A stretch of DNA of 64,000 nt from contig NZ_FOSN01000009.1 of the NCBI RefSeq assembly GCF_900114285.1, positions 1 to 64,000 on the forward strand, in the 5' to 3' direction. The position numbers were made by a program, and so were the translations under genes. Position 1 is the first letter of the stretch, and each line of letters begins with the position of its first letter. Under the pieces are notes generated by a model. The model was not told the origin of the DNA and ran no database searches. It worked only from the letters and a program-made list of their open reading frames with translations. This stretch comes from Methylocapsa palsarum (GTDB taxonomy: Bacteria > Pseudomonadota > Alphaproteobacteria > Rhizobiales > Beijerinckiaceae). Positions 19,281 through 28,628 of this stretch are shown piece by piece.

Positions 19281-20357
19281 GGCTTCGCAGAATTGCGCGA
19301 CCTGTTCCGGCAGTTCGCCGTTCGTCATCTCGTAAGCCGCCACCCGCAGGATTGCGCGCGCCGGGCTCATCGTGACCGCAAGCCTCGTATAGGGGTTGAG
19401 GACAGGCGCCGCCACCCAATCGAACCCGCCTTTCGACAAAAGCCCCCGCCAGTCAGCCAGCGCGTCGCGGCGGGCGCGGCATCGAGCAACCGCCTCGTCC
19501 GCCGGGCGCGTCAGGAAATGGGAGGCCGAGACGCGCGCCTCCCACATCGGCCGGCCTGGGGTCCAGTCATTCGCGGCGTTGGTGTCATCCTCGCGCGTCG
19601 TGAAACCCTCCTCGGTCCGCTCGATCACGCATCGTTCTCCCGCCGCGCAGCCGATGAGCATGTAGATCACCGGCCGCGCGACGGGCGTGCGCTCCAATGC
19701 AGCCCTGGCTTCGGCAAAAGTGGCGCAGGTCTCGAAGACCCGTCGCAGCAGCTGATCGGGGGGGATGTGTCCGACATTCGCAAAGGTATGCCAGGCGTTC
19801 GCTGCAAGGTCATAGGCGCGAAGCCAGTGATGGCGGGTGCGCCGCCACATCGGCGCCTGGTTGATGCAGGCGCCGAACCGCCCCGGCGCCATCGCGGTCA
19901 GGACGCCGGCGTAGCCAGCCCAGGTGACGTTGAAATAATCGCCGGCGGGCGCTTCGACGCGCACGACGTCGGCATGGCGCCCAAGTCCGCGAAAGGGCCA
20001 GTCGAGCGTGCGCGCAAGCCATGGCGCGCCGTCCTCGTCGCGCGCGGTCGCGGTGCAGCCCCAGAGGTAGGACCCATTGAGCAGCCAGATGCCCGGAAAA
20101 TCGAGGGTCGCGGCGATTTGCGCGATCTCCGGCACATAGGGCGAGCCCGACCGGGCGAGCCAGCGCCGGGTGGCGGAGTCGAGCGCCGGAAGGAACGGCG
20201 CGGCCGCGCCTGGCAATGATCTGAGGCAATCGTCGCGGAGCGCGCGCGCCCGGACGGGATGCTGTTCCGCGTGTCGTAAAGGGCCGCCGCCGCCTGCGTC
20301 AAAAAAAGGGATGGCCGGCATCCCGGCGGGCCGAGGCGTCGCTCCGCTCGTCGACAT
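19278..20357 (-). CDS. C45/acyltransferase-like Ntn hydrolase
   Basis: 359 residues from ATG 20357, chosen because GAGGA lies just upstream; ATG 20372/20375 are alternatives. Central residues GCTATARDEDGAPWLARTLDWP (shown by its ends GCTATARDEDG and ARTLDWP, about 100-121) match the N-terminal-nucleophile region of the peptidase C45 / isopenicillin acyltransferase-like family, where the cysteine becomes nucleophile after self-cleavage. NQAPMWRR and MLIGCAAGERCVIER further on fit this fold. No signal peptide is seen. Substrate unknown: amide, acyl-homoserine lactone and penicillin-like substrates are all known in the wider fold. The stop codon lies within repeat R2. Confidence 0.72.
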   Translation of the reverse strand: MSTSGATPRPAGMPAIPFFDAGGGGPLRHAEQHPVRARALRDDCLRSLPGAAAPFLPALDSATRRWLARSGSPYVPEIAQIAATLDFPGIWLLNGSYLWGCTATARDEDGAPWLARTLDWPFRGLGRHADVVRVEAPAGDYFNVTWAGYAGVLTAMAPGRFGACINQAPMWRRTRHHWLRAYDLAANAWHTFANVGHIPPDQLLRRVFETCATFAEARAALERTPVARPVIYMLIGCAAGERCVIERTEEGFTTREDDTNAANDWTPGRPMWEARVSASHFLTRPADEAVARCRARRDALADWRGLLSKGGFDWVAAPVLNPYTRLAVTMSPARAILRVAAYEMTNGELPEQVAQFCEA

Positions 20358-20494
20358 CGTGTCCTCGCGCATCATTCCGGCCGCTGTCCTTCAATGCTGA
20401 AAGAACGCGTCCCGGCGGTTTTGCGTTCGGAGCGAGACATGAGGAGAGTTCCTATCCGCTTCAGGGCCGATTCTCAAGTCTGGCGGGAGAGGGC

Positions 20495-21244
20495 TTAGCC
20501 GAACAGGCGCCCCTGCGCGGGCGTCGCGGACTCTTCCGCAATCGCCGGCGCCGCCATCGCGCCCGCCGGTTTTTGCACCTCCAGCTTGTCGTTGGCGGCC
20601 TTGTTCACCGTGGGTCCGATCTCGAAAAAGCGCAAGACCGCGTTCTCGGGCGGGCGCAGCAATCTAAAAGCCGCGTCCGCGCTGGCCTCATCGGGATCGA
20701 GCCAAAGGTCAAAAGTCTTCGATTCGATGATGACAGGCAACCTGTCATGGATCGCCGCCGTCGCACCGTTCGCGGCCGTGGTGATGATGCAGCCGGTGTC
20801 CAGCTCCTCGCCGTTGGGGCCGGCCCAGGTGTCCCACAAGCCGGCGAGGCCCATCGGCTCGCCGTCTGAGCGTCGAAACAGATAGGGTCGGCCCGCGGCG
20901 CCTCGTCCCTCGCGCCGCCACTCATAAAAGGCGTCCGCGACAAACAGGCAACGCCGGCGCCTGAAGGCGTTCTTGAAGCTTGTTTTGGTCAGAAGAGTTT
21001 CGCTTCGGGCGTTGATGATGAGTGGAAATCGCCCTGGGTCCTTGACGAAAGGCGGCAAAAATCCCCAGCGGAGGAGATTGAAGCGACGCTCGACGCCGCC
21101 CCCGGAATTGAAACGGGTTCGCACGATCGGCACGGGCTGGGTCGGCGCGATATTATAGCGCGGCGGAAAATTCGGCTGTTCGGCATAACAGAAAAATCGC
21201 CGCACCGCCTCAGGCGGCGAGGTGACGGCGAAGCGTCCGCACAT
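20495..21244 (-). CDS. SRAP-domain abasic-site DNA crosslink protein (YedK/HMCES family)
   Basis: 249 residues. Starting at ATG 21244 puts the required catalytic cysteine at position 2 (MCGRFAV); the upstream GTG would bury it, so ATG 21244 is chosen, with GAGG just before it. Other active-site residues are visible: N78 in INARSE, E108 in FYEWR and H166 in HDRLP, matching the arrangement known for E. coli YedK. The family covalently caps abasic sites in single-stranded DNA and prevents breaks. Expressed alone in this context; no SOS box could be identified by eye. Confidence 0.95.
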   Translation of the reverse strand: MCGRFAVTSPPEAVRRFFCYAEQPNFPPRYNIAPTQPVPIVRTRFNSGGGVERRFNLLRWGFLPPFVKDPGRFPLIINARSETLLTKTSFKNAFRRRRCLFVADAFYEWRREGRGAAGRPYLFRRSDGEPMGLAGLWDTWAGPNGEELDTGCIITTAANGATAAIHDRLPVIIESKTFDLWLDPDEASADAAFRLLRPPENAVLRFFEIGPTVNKAANDKLEVQKPAGAMAAPAIAEESATPAQGRLFG

Positions 21245-21496
21245 GAACCTCACCCTGCTATTCAGGAAAAACCCTTTTCATATAGCCATCGCGAGGCGGC
21301 GGCGCAAAAGCCTGGCCCGCGCGGGATCAGGCTCGCTGTTGCAGGAAGAGCACGGCCGGCGGCTAACGCAATGTGGGAAGCCGATCCGCCTTGCAATGTC
21401 CAAGGAATTCTGGCGCCATCGACATCACGGCGATTTGATCGCCTGGAGCTTTTTTTCAAGCTGTCGCCGGGCTCAAATCGTTGAAGGAAGCATCTA

Positions 21497-22849
21497 TTGA
21501 TCCGCCGGATCGTAGTTGATCTGATAACTTTCATGCGAAGTCCCGCGTCGGCGGGAGTTTCGGCCTTTCTTGGTTTGACAACATTCGCCTGTTCCGACGC
21601 AGAAGCGCAAACTCTGCCGGACGGGGTCGCGGAGTCGGCCTTGTTTCAGGCGACGCTCGATCGGCCCTCGGATCTCGGCGCGGCCCTTCGATATGCGGCG
21701 CAGGCGAAAAAATCAGGCGACATCGAGGCCTCGATCGGAGCCCTCGAGCGGCTCCTGTTCTATAACCCGAGCCTGCTTGACGTCCGCTATGATCTCGGGA
21801 CGCTTTATTTCCGCCTTGGCTCCTATGAAATGGCGCGCGGATATTTCGAGACCGTCCAGAAGTCCGCGAAGACGACAGAGGAAATGAAGGAGCGCGTTCA
21901 GGAGTTTCTCGATACGATCGAGAAAAAACTGCAACCGGACCAATGGAGCGGTTTCGCTCAAACCGGATTACGCTATCAGACCAACGCGAACCTCGGACCG
22001 ACTCAGCAACCTCTCCTTGGCGCGACGCGGCCTCTGAACAGCCTGTCCGCTCAGCCGGACGGAAATTGGTTCGGCATCGTCGCGCTGAATTACGTTCACG
22101 ATTTCGGCAATCAGGCCGGAGATGTGTTCGAAGCGAATATTCTTGGTTATGACGCGCAGCAGTTCAACGTCACGTCTTTTGACACGGGGTTCATTGATGT
22201 CCGCGTGGGACCGCGTTTCGGAATCCTGCAGGACGCCCTGAACGGCGCCTCCATCAAGCCATATGTGGCCATCACAGGGGCGAGTCTTGGCGGCGAGCCT
22301 TACCTCGGCAGCTTTGGCGGCGGCGTCACGATGCACCTCAATTGGGCCGACGTCAGCTTCGACCCTTATGTCGAACTGCGCGGCCAAGCCTATCATAATT
22401 CCACTCTCTATCCCTACGCGAGCGGACTGAACGGCTCGCTGACGACAGTCGCCTTGCAGGCGGGCGCCCTGATCAACGAGGGCGTCCGCTGGCAAGCCAA
22501 ACTCGCCTTCAACCACAGCGCCGACGCTACGCCCTGGTTCAGTTACAACAGGGTCGCGTTCGATTTCTGGCTTCCGCTCGCCGCTCCCTCGCCCTGGGGA
22601 GGGCGAAACTGGACGGTCACGCCGTCGTTCGGTGTTGCTCCGTGGCTCTACAACCAATCCAATCCCACGACCTCTCCTTTCACCACCGAACGCGACCTCG
22701 AATGGCGCGTTGGCGTGGGTTTCGATATTCCGGTCAAGGATTCGTTCGGTCTCGGCGTGCAATTGCAATATCGCGCCATCAATTCGAACATTCCCACGAA
22801 CACGATCCGAAATTTCTCGGTCAGCGCGGGGCCGACGGTCAGTTTTTGA
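21497..22849 (+). CDS. Outer-membrane TPR/beta-barrel protein (surface-lipoprotein-assembly-modifier-like)
   Basis: 450 residues from TTG 21497, chosen for GAAGGAAG 6 bases upstream. Signal peptide 1-38 (ending DAEA). Residues 50-155 contain TPR-like helices (AALRYAAQAKKSGDIEASI, then LDVRYDLGTLYFRLGSYEMA). From 165 on, alternating hydrophobic/aromatic strands form a likely 14-stranded barrel, ending PTVSF with a terminal phenylalanine. TPR plus barrel is the layout of Slam/DUF560 proteins, which translocate surface lipoproteins or other cargo; homology is by layout only. The FecR gene follows after 9 bases, so both are surely in one operon. Confidence 0.8.
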   Translation: MIRRIVVDLITFMRSPASAGVSAFLGLTTFACSDAEAQTLPDGVAESALFQATLDRPSDLGAALRYAAQAKKSGDIEASIGALERLLFYNPSLLDVRYDLGTLYFRLGSYEMARGYFETVQKSAKTTEEMKERVQEFLDTIEKKLQPDQWSGFAQTGLRYQTNANLGPTQQPLLGATRPLNSLSAQPDGNWFGIVALNYVHDFGNQAGDVFEANILGYDAQQFNVTSFDTGFIDVRVGPRFGILQDALNGASIKPYVAITGASLGGEPYLGSFGGGVTMHLNWADVSFDPYVELRGQAYHNSTLYPYASGLNGSLTTVALQAGALINEGVRWQAKLAFNHSADATPWFSYNRVAFDFWLPLAAPSPWGGRNWTVTPSFGVAPWLYNQSNPTTSPFTTERDLEWRVGVGFDIPVKDSFGLGVQLQYRAINSNIPTNTIRNFSVSAGPTVSF

Positions 22850-22858
22850 GGAAGTCCC

Positions 22859-23896
22859 ATGCCGACGCGAAGGCGACGCCAACTTGAAATGACCGTTACG
22901 GCGCTGCTCGCCAGCGCCGCGATGGCCGCCGCGCCCGCCGCCGCGCAGGACGTTGGCGCTGCGACCGCGGTCAATCCGCTCTCGGAGGCGACGCCGCCGA
23001 GCGGAGAAACGCGCGTCCTGCGGCTCGGCGCCCGGATCATGCATAAAGAGCGGATCAAGACGACCGATATCGGATCGGCCCAATTGATGTTTCTGGACAA
23101 GACCACCTTGAGCGTGGGGCCCAACAGCGATCTGGTGATCGACAATTTCATTTATGATCCGGCCTCCGGCGTCGGCCAGATGGCCACGACGCTGACCAAG
23201 GGCGCGCTTCGCTTCGTTGGCGGAAATATCAGCCATCAGGGCGCGGCCACCGTCAACACGCCGGTCGCGACGATCGGAATTCGCGGCGGGACGGCGACCA
23301 TCGCTCATGGCAAGGACGGAACGCGGGTCATCAACCTTTTTGGTCAGATCACGGTGAGCAACGCATGCGGGAGCGTCGTGATAAGGCGGACGGGCTTCGC
23401 CGTCACTGTGACGGACCAGCGCGTCTGCCCAACCGAACCGATACGCGTGTCGCGCGGCGAAATCAACACCTATCTCGCGCTCCTCACGAGCCATCTGGGG
23501 CAGTCGGGAGGAGCCGCGGCGATCCCTACGGATCAGTTGACGCAACAGTTCGATATCGGAAAAATCAGCGGAACGTTTGCGCCTGGCGTCGCCCCGATCC
23601 AGAGCCAGACCACGAACATCCAAAATCAGATCTTTGACGTTCTCGTGCAGGCTTCCCAGAAGGCCGCTGCCGGAACCGTCGCGCCTGCTCCCCGATCTGC
23701 TCCACGGCCGCCATCGCCGCCGCCTCCGCCATCGCCGCCACCTCCTCCGCCACCTCCTCCGCCGCCGCCTCCTCCGCCGCCGCCTCCTCCGCCGCCACCT
23801 CCGCCTCCGCCTCCGCCACCGCCGCCACCGCCGCCTCCGCCACCGCCGCCTCCGCCACCGCCGCCACCGCCGCCGCCTCCTCCTCCGCCGCCGTGA
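22859..23896 (+). CDS. Periplasmic FecR-domain protein with a 53-residue polyproline tail
   Basis: 345 residues. Signal peptide about 1-30 (ending APAAAQ). Residues ~50-150 are a FecR-type domain: RVLRLGARIMHKERIKT, LMFLDKTTLSVGPNSDLVI, then TPVATIGIRGGTA and the GTRVINLFGQITVSN core. There is no N-terminal anti-sigma helix, so this is the stand-alone secreted FecR type that in many bacteria lies near CHASE2 cyclases and filamentous adhesins. From codon 23735 to 23893 every codon is proline (53 in a row), just before the TGA stop. The tail could span the peptidoglycan or be a slippage product; the frame could vary among cells. Confidence 0.85.
   Translation: MPTRRRRQLEMTVTALLASAAMAAAPAAAQDVGAATAVNPLSEATPPSGETRVLRLGARIMHKERIKTTDIGSAQLMFLDKTTLSVGPNSDLVIDNFIYDPASGVGQMATTLTKGALRFVGGNISHQGAATVNTPVATIGIRGGTATIAHGKDGTRVINLFGQITVSNACGSVVIRRTGFAVTVTDQRVCPTEPIRVSRGEINTYLALLTSHLGQSGGAAAIPTDQLTQQFDIGKISGTFAPGVAPIQSQTTNIQNQIFDVLVQASQKAAAGTVAPAPRSAPRPPSPPPPPSPPPPPPPPPPPPPPPPPPPPPPPPPPPPPPPPPPPPPPPPPPPPPPPPPPPPP
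23735..23893 (+). repeat. CCN low-complexity tract encoding 53 consecutive prolines
   Basis: 159 bases consisting only of CCG, CCT and CCA codons in frame with the FecR gene. The complementary strand is an open polyglycine frame, which is a shadow, not a gene. Confidence 0.95.
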
Positions 23897-24329
23897 TCGA
23901 GACGCCGCGTGTCAGCACGGCGGAAGGGCGCCATTGGATCGCATTTGCCTCTCTCAGCTTGATGAGGGGCGTGGCGGACCAACATAAGGCGGATTCGACA
24001 GATAGTATCTCGGAAGCGGCCAAATATAGGGACCGTCCGATCTGCTCCGATTTTGCGAGTTCAGCCGCGTTCGAGCGCAGCTGGAGCGCCTTCCGATCGC
24101 GTGAAGTCATGCGATCGGTCAGAAATCGCTCCAGAGTCAGTAGCTTGAGCAGAGTCTTGTCGATTGGATGGATTCAATCCAATCAGACTATGCTCTGGAA
24201 GCGGTCATGCGCAATTCGGCGGCAATACAGATCCTTCCGGTTGATTGAACATCGGGGGCCTCGATAGACCTGCGCGTCGGCCCCGCTCTTGCAAGGCGAA
24301 GCGCTGCGGACACAATCCGGGACCCAGTC
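23897..24329. other. 433-base gap between FecR and glutaminase genes
   Basis: Holds repeat copy R3 and about 130 bases before the glutaminase start. The flanking parts show no ribosome site followed by a plausible frame. A promoter for the glutaminase gene is likely here but I cannot place it. Confidence 0.5.
24083..24197 (-). repeat. Dispersed repeat copy R3 (full length, B then A in + direction)
   Basis: Begins GGAGCGCCTTCCGATCGC, shows the palindrome B pair GAAGTCATGCGATC, the linker CCAGAGTCAGTAGCTTGAGC, then a diverged palindrome A (TTGGATGGATTCAATCCAAT) ending near GACTATGCTC. It lies 186 bases 3' of the FecR stop. Confidence 0.9.
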
Positions 24330-26189
24330 ATGAACTTTATTTCGGCAATCGAATCCTCTGCGCTCGCCGCCGGTTCAGTCGAATCGTTTCTGACTGCGCT
24401 TCACGCGGAATTTTGCCTCGACCACGATGGCGAGCTCGCCACCTACATCCCCGAATTGGCCAAGGCGAACCCCAATCACTTCGGCATCGTGATCGCCACC
24501 ACCGACGGCCGCATCCACGCGGTGGGCGACTGCGACGCGCTGTTCACCATTCAATCGGTCTCAAAAGCATTCATGTACGGCGACGTATTGAAGCGGCTGG
24601 GGCGTGAAAAGGTGCTGTCGAAGGTTGGCGTCGAGCCGACCGGCGACGCTTTCAACTCGATCGTGCTCGACGAAGTCGCCAACCGTCCTTTCAATCCAAT
24701 GGTCAACGCTGGCGCGATCGTCGTCTCCAACCTCATTGAAGGCGGAGATCGCGCCGAGCGGGAGAAAGAGATGCTCGCGACTCTTGGCGCATTCGCGGGA
24801 CGGGAGATGGTGTTTGACTGGGATGTCTTCAGGTCCGAATTGACGACCGGTCATCGCAACCGGGCGATCGCGTATTTGATGCTCAACGCAGGGATGCTCG
24901 ATCTTTCCCCGGATGACGCCCTCGATATCTACTACAAGCAATGCTCCGCCCTGGTGACCTGCCGGGATCTGGCGATCATGGGGGCGACCCTCGCCAACGA
25001 CGGCGTCAACCCGTTGACCCGCGAACGCGTGCTGCCTTCGGAGTGCGTGCAGGACGTGTTGTCTGTGATGTATGGTTGCGGCATGTACGATTACGCAGGG
25101 CAATGGTCGTTCGATGTAGGGCTTCCCGCGAAGAGCGGGGTCGCCGGCGGACTTGTGGCGGTCGCGCCGGGGCAGTTCGCCATCGGCTTCTATTCGCCGC
25201 GTCTCGACCGGTTCGGCAATACGGTCCGGGGCGTCAAGGCGTGCAAGAAGATTTCGGGAATGCTATCCCTGCATTCGTTTTTCAGCGGGGGGAAGGCCGG
25301 CTCGATCATCCGCCGCGAACTTTCCGGGCGGAATGTCCGTTCGAGCCGGGTGCGACCGCGCGAAGTCCGCGCCTTGCTCGACGCCGATCCGGCTCCCGTC
25401 CGGATCGCGGAACTTCAGGGAAGCCTGCACTTTGCGAATGTGGAGCGCGTCGCCTCCTATCTCGACGCGCTCGCTGGCGAAACCTCGCGGGCGATCCTGG
25501 ATCTGCGCCATGTGTACTCCTGCGATGCGGCTTCGGCGGCCTTTTTGGGCGGCCTTCAGCGGATATGGACCAGCAGCGGCCGCATTCTGGTCTGGAGCTG
25601 CGTGCCGGCGACGGGAGCGCTGGAAGTCCTCAACACGGCGCTTGCGGAGGCGAAGGCACTTGTTTTTCCCGATATCGATCATGCGCTGGAATATTTTGAA
25701 GATCTTGCCCTTCCCCAGTCGAAGGATCGATCGAAATCCGCGATCGAGAGCATGAAGGAAATCGATCTTTGCCGCGGCCTCGATGAGCAGGAATGGACGA
25801 ATTTCGTCGCATGTCTCGCGCCGTCAGTCGTCGAGTTTGAGCCTGGGTCCGTCATCGCGCGGACAGGCGACGCGGCTGACTGCCTTTTCGTGATCCTTGC
25901 GGGAAGCGTCCTCGTGTCCAGCCCGCCGGCGTCCGACCAGCCATCGTTCCGGCTGGCGTCGCTGGATTCAGGATTGACCTTTGGCGAGATGGGCCTGTTT
26001 GAGGGCGCACGCCGATCCGCCGACGTCATCGCCGAGCAACGCACCATTTGCGTGGTCATCGCCAAGGACGCCGTCACGAGGCTCGAGGCCCTCCATCCGG
26101 TCATCGCGGCCAAGATCTACGCCAATCTCATTCGCGAACAGGCGGCCCGGCTCCAGCGCGCCAACGTCACGATTCACTCGCTCAGATAA
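24330..26189 (+). CDS. glsA: Glutaminase fused to STAS and cyclic-nucleotide-binding domains
   Basis: Hydrolyses glutamine to glutamate and ammonia. 619 residues, twice the ~310 of a plain glutaminase. The beta-lactamase-like glutaminase domain (1-315) has the catalytic SxxK motif S76-V-S-K79, GVEPTGDAFNS at about 106-116 and NPMVNAGAIV around 126-135. A STAS domain follows (about 355-455: LDLRHVYSCDAASAAFLGGL). The C-terminus (about 480-600) is a Crp-like cNMP-binding fold with FGEMGLFEGARRSADVIAE, the phosphate-binding cassette region. No transmembrane segments. The fusion suggests regulation by cAMP or cGMP; an adenylate cyclase gene follows 210 bases later. Start ATG 24330 has a weak ribosome site. 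Confidence 0.93.
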   Translation: MNFISAIESSALAAGSVESFLTALHAEFCLDHDGELATYIPELAKANPNHFGIVIATTDGRIHAVGDCDALFTIQSVSKAFMYGDVLKRLGREKVLSKVGVEPTGDAFNSIVLDEVANRPFNPMVNAGAIVVSNLIEGGDRAEREKEMLATLGAFAGREMVFDWDVFRSELTTGHRNRAIAYLMLNAGMLDLSPDDALDIYYKQCSALVTCRDLAIMGATLANDGVNPLTRERVLPSECVQDVLSVMYGCGMYDYAGQWSFDVGLPAKSGVAGGLVAVAPGQFAIGFYSPRLDRFGNTVRGVKACKKISGMLSLHSFFSGGKAGSIIRRELSGRNVRSSRVRPREVRALLDADPAPVRIAELQGSLHFANVERVASYLDALAGETSRAILDLRHVYSCDAASAAFLGGLQRIWTSSGRILVWSCVPATGALEVLNTALAEAKALVFPDIDHALEYFEDLALPQSKDRSKSAIESMKEIDLCRGLDEQEWTNFVACLAPSVVEFEPGSVIARTGDAADCLFVILAGSVLVSSPPASDQPSFRLASLDSGLTFGEMGLFEGARRSADVIAEQRTICVVIAKDAVTRLEALHPVIAAKIYANLIREQAARLQRANVTIHSLR

Positions 26190-26198
26190 TCAAGGCCC

Positions 26199-26250
26199 AG
26201 AGCGCTTACGGATCGCATGAAGTCATGCGATCGATCAGAAATCGCTCTAG
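26199..26250 (-). repeat. Dispersed repeat copy R4 (palindrome B only)
   Basis: AGAGCGCTTACGGATCGCAT, then AGTCATGCGATCGATCAGAA and ATCGCTCTAG. It begins 9 bases after the glutaminase stop, with the B hairpin next to the gene as in most other copies. Confidence 0.9.
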
Positions 26251-26399
26251 CCGCTCCTCACCGCCTCCGCGGGATTATTTTCAGAGCCGGTCGGCGCACG
26301 CCGCCCGGTCCCGGCCGCGGCGATCCGGCGTGCGCCTTCGTCGCCATCGTTCCCTTTTCTTGCTATGGATCAATCCATAATTCCAACCAGGGCCGGATT

Positions 26400-28622
26400 G
26401 TGCAACGCCTCAAAACCAGAATCAGCCGCTCTTTCGTGCTGGTCGTTTTGTGTTTTCTTGCGCTCGCCGTCGTCCTTCGCGCCGCCGATCCCTTGTTTGT
26501 GCAGGCGCTCAGGTTCATCGCCTTTGATTCCTATCAACGGCTGGCGCCGCAGGCCTACGATCCGGATCTCCCCGTGCGCATCGTCGATATTGATCCGGCG
26601 TCGATCGCGCGTCTCGGACAATGGCCGTGGCCGCGCACGGCGATGCGGGATCTTGTCATGCGCCTCACGGAGAAAAACGCGGCCGCGATCGTCTTCGATA
26701 TCCTTTTTGGAGAAAAAGACCGCACTTCGCTGGACGAAATCGTGAAGCGTCTGCCAGCAGACAAAGCCGCCCGCATCTCGGGCCTCATCGACGGGCAGAC
26801 GAACGACGAAGCATTTGCGGAAGCGCTCAAGGCGGCGCCGGGCGTCTTGTCGATCATCCTGACGAATGACAAAAGCGTCGCGCCGCTGGAGATGAAAGCC
26901 GGAATCGTGTTCGCGGGCGACGACCCGAAACCGTTCCTGCACGCCTTTCCCGGAGCCGAAGGCAACCTGCCGTTGTTCAACAGCGCGGCGCGGGGACTTG
27001 GCTCGATGAACCTTGTTCGAAATCACGACGCCGTCGTGCGTCAGGCACCGCTCTTTTTCAGGCTTGGCGACAAGATTGCGCCTTCGCTCGCGGCCGAGGC
27101 TCTGCGGGTGGCGCAAGGGGCCTCCACATACGTTCTCAAATCATCGAACGCCAGTGGCGAAACGGCGTTCGGACAGAGCACCGGGCTGAATCATGTGCGC
27201 ATCGGCGCGCTGGAAATCGCGACCGATTCCGCAAGCGCGGTCTGGCTTAAGTTCCGCCACAGCAATCCGGCGGCTTTTATCCCGGCGTGGAAAGTCATCG
27301 CGGGAGAAATCGACGAGAGCGAAATCGCGGGAAAGATCGTTTTCGTGGGGGCAAGCACGCCGGGACTGCTTGATCTTCGCGCGACGCCGCTCGACGCGGC
27401 GTTGCCCGGGGTGGAGATTCAGGCGCAGATCGTCGAACATATCCTCGCGGGCCGCGCGCTCACGCGCCCTGACTATGCGGTCGCGCTTGAGCAATTGCTC
27501 GTTGTCGCGTTCGGATTGCTCGTGGCGGGCGCTATGCCGAGACTCGCGCCGGCGTCGGCGGCGGCCTTGGGCGCGTTCCTGCCGCTCGTGATCATCGCCG
27601 GCGGCTGGATCAGCTATCGCTATTGGGATCTCCTGTTCGATCCGGTTTATCCATCGCTCGCGCTGCTGCTGCTCACCGGCGGCATTACTTTTTATATCTA
27701 CCGTCGCGTTGAAATTCAGCGTGGCGAAATCCGCAGCGCGTTCGGCCGCTATCTCGCCCCGGAAGTGGTCGAGGACATCATCGCCGGTCCGGAGAAGCTC
27801 ACTCTTGGCGGCGAGATGCGCCAGCTCACCCTGATGTTTTGCGACGTGCGCAATTTTACCGCGATCTCCGAGAGTCTTACCGCGAGCGAACTCACCACAT
27901 TCATCAATGAACTGCTCACTCCGCTGAGCGACATCATTTTGCGCGAGCGCGGGACCATCGACAAATACATGGGCGACGCCATCATGGCGTTCTGGAATGC
28001 GCCGCTTGACGTCAGCGGGCATGCGGAGCGAGCCTGCCGATGCGCCCTGGAGATGACCGACAAAATGTCCGATCTCAATGAGATGTGGCGGGTGAGGGCG
28101 GTTGCGGCCGGCCAGCCATTCGATGACATCAGGATCGGAATCGGAGTGAACACCGGAGAGTGCTGCGTCGGGAATCTCGGCAGCGAACAGCGGTTCGACT
28201 ATTCGGCGATCGGCGACGAGGTCAACGTCACCTCGCGGCTGGAGGTTCTGACGAAGCTTTACGGCCTGCCCGCGGTGATCAGCGAGGCGACCGTGAAAGG
28301 CAGTCCAAATATCGAATTTCTCGAACTCGATCTGGTGAAGGTCGTCGGCCGGACGACGCCGACGCGACTCTACACGCCGGCCGGCGTTTTGGACTGCGCG
28401 CCGGCGCAGTTCGCAAGGCTGCGGCCCCTGCACGATTCGTTTCTGCGTCTCTATAGGGAACAAAGCTGGGACGACGCCACGGACGCGTTGGCTCAATGCC
28501 GCGGCGTCTGCATCCGCAGGCTTGACACATATTATTCCCTGTTCGCTGCGCGCATCGAAAATCTGAGCAACGCATCTCCCGGTCCATCCTGGAGCGGGGC
28601 CTATACGATGACCGAAAAATGA
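26400..28622 (+). CDS. CHASE2-domain class III adenylate/guanylate cyclase
   Basis: 740 residues from GTG 26400; the frame is open to an ATG at 26217 but that start would be inside repeat R4 and encodes no recognisable sequence. The N-terminal helix (about 8-28) leads to an extracytoplasmic CHASE2 sensor domain (about 35-340, with VRIVDIDPASIARLGQWPWPR near 60-80, quoted in part). Three transmembrane helices (about 360-440) and a catalytic cyclase domain (about 470-660) follow: MFCDVRNFT with the metal aspartate, KYMGDAIMAFW, and SAIGDEVNVTSRLE. Product cAMP versus cGMP cannot be decided by eye. Signal sensed unknown. Follows the cNMP-binding glutaminase on the same strand. Confidence 0.9.
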   Translation: MQRLKTRISRSFVLVVLCFLALAVVLRAADPLFVQALRFIAFDSYQRLAPQAYDPDLPVRIVDIDPASIARLGQWPWPRTAMRDLVMRLTEKNAAAIVFDILFGEKDRTSLDEIVKRLPADKAARISGLIDGQTNDEAFAEALKAAPGVLSIILTNDKSVAPLEMKAGIVFAGDDPKPFLHAFPGAEGNLPLFNSAARGLGSMNLVRNHDAVVRQAPLFFRLGDKIAPSLAAEALRVAQGASTYVLKSSNASGETAFGQSTGLNHVRIGALEIATDSASAVWLKFRHSNPAAFIPAWKVIAGEIDESEIAGKIVFVGASTPGLLDLRATPLDAALPGVEIQAQIVEHILAGRALTRPDYAVALEQLLVVAFGLLVAGAMPRLAPASAAALGAFLPLVIIAGGWISYRYWDLLFDPVYPSLALLLLTGGITFYIYRRVEIQRGEIRSAFGRYLAPEVVEDIIAGPEKLTLGGEMRQLTLMFCDVRNFTAISESLTASELTTFINELLTPLSDIILRERGTIDKYMGDAIMAFWNAPLDVSGHAERACRCALEMTDKMSDLNEMWRVRAVAAGQPFDDIRIGIGVNTGECCVGNLGSEQRFDYSAIGDEVNVTSRLEVLTKLYGLPAVISEATVKGSPNIEFLELDLVKVVGRTTPTRLYTPAGVLDCAPAQFARLRPLHDSFLRLYREQSWDDATDALAQCRGVCIRRLDTYYSLFAARIENLSNASPGPSWSGAYTMTEK

Positions 28623-28628
28623 CGAAAG

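Noticed and set aside
23626-23985. Polyglycine open frame opposite the polyproline tail
   Set aside because: Exact complement of CCN codons; no signal peptide or ribosome site.
26217-26399. 61-codon upstream extension of the CHASE2 cyclase
   Set aside because: It begins inside repeat R4 and codes for Arg/Pro-rich non-conserved sequence.
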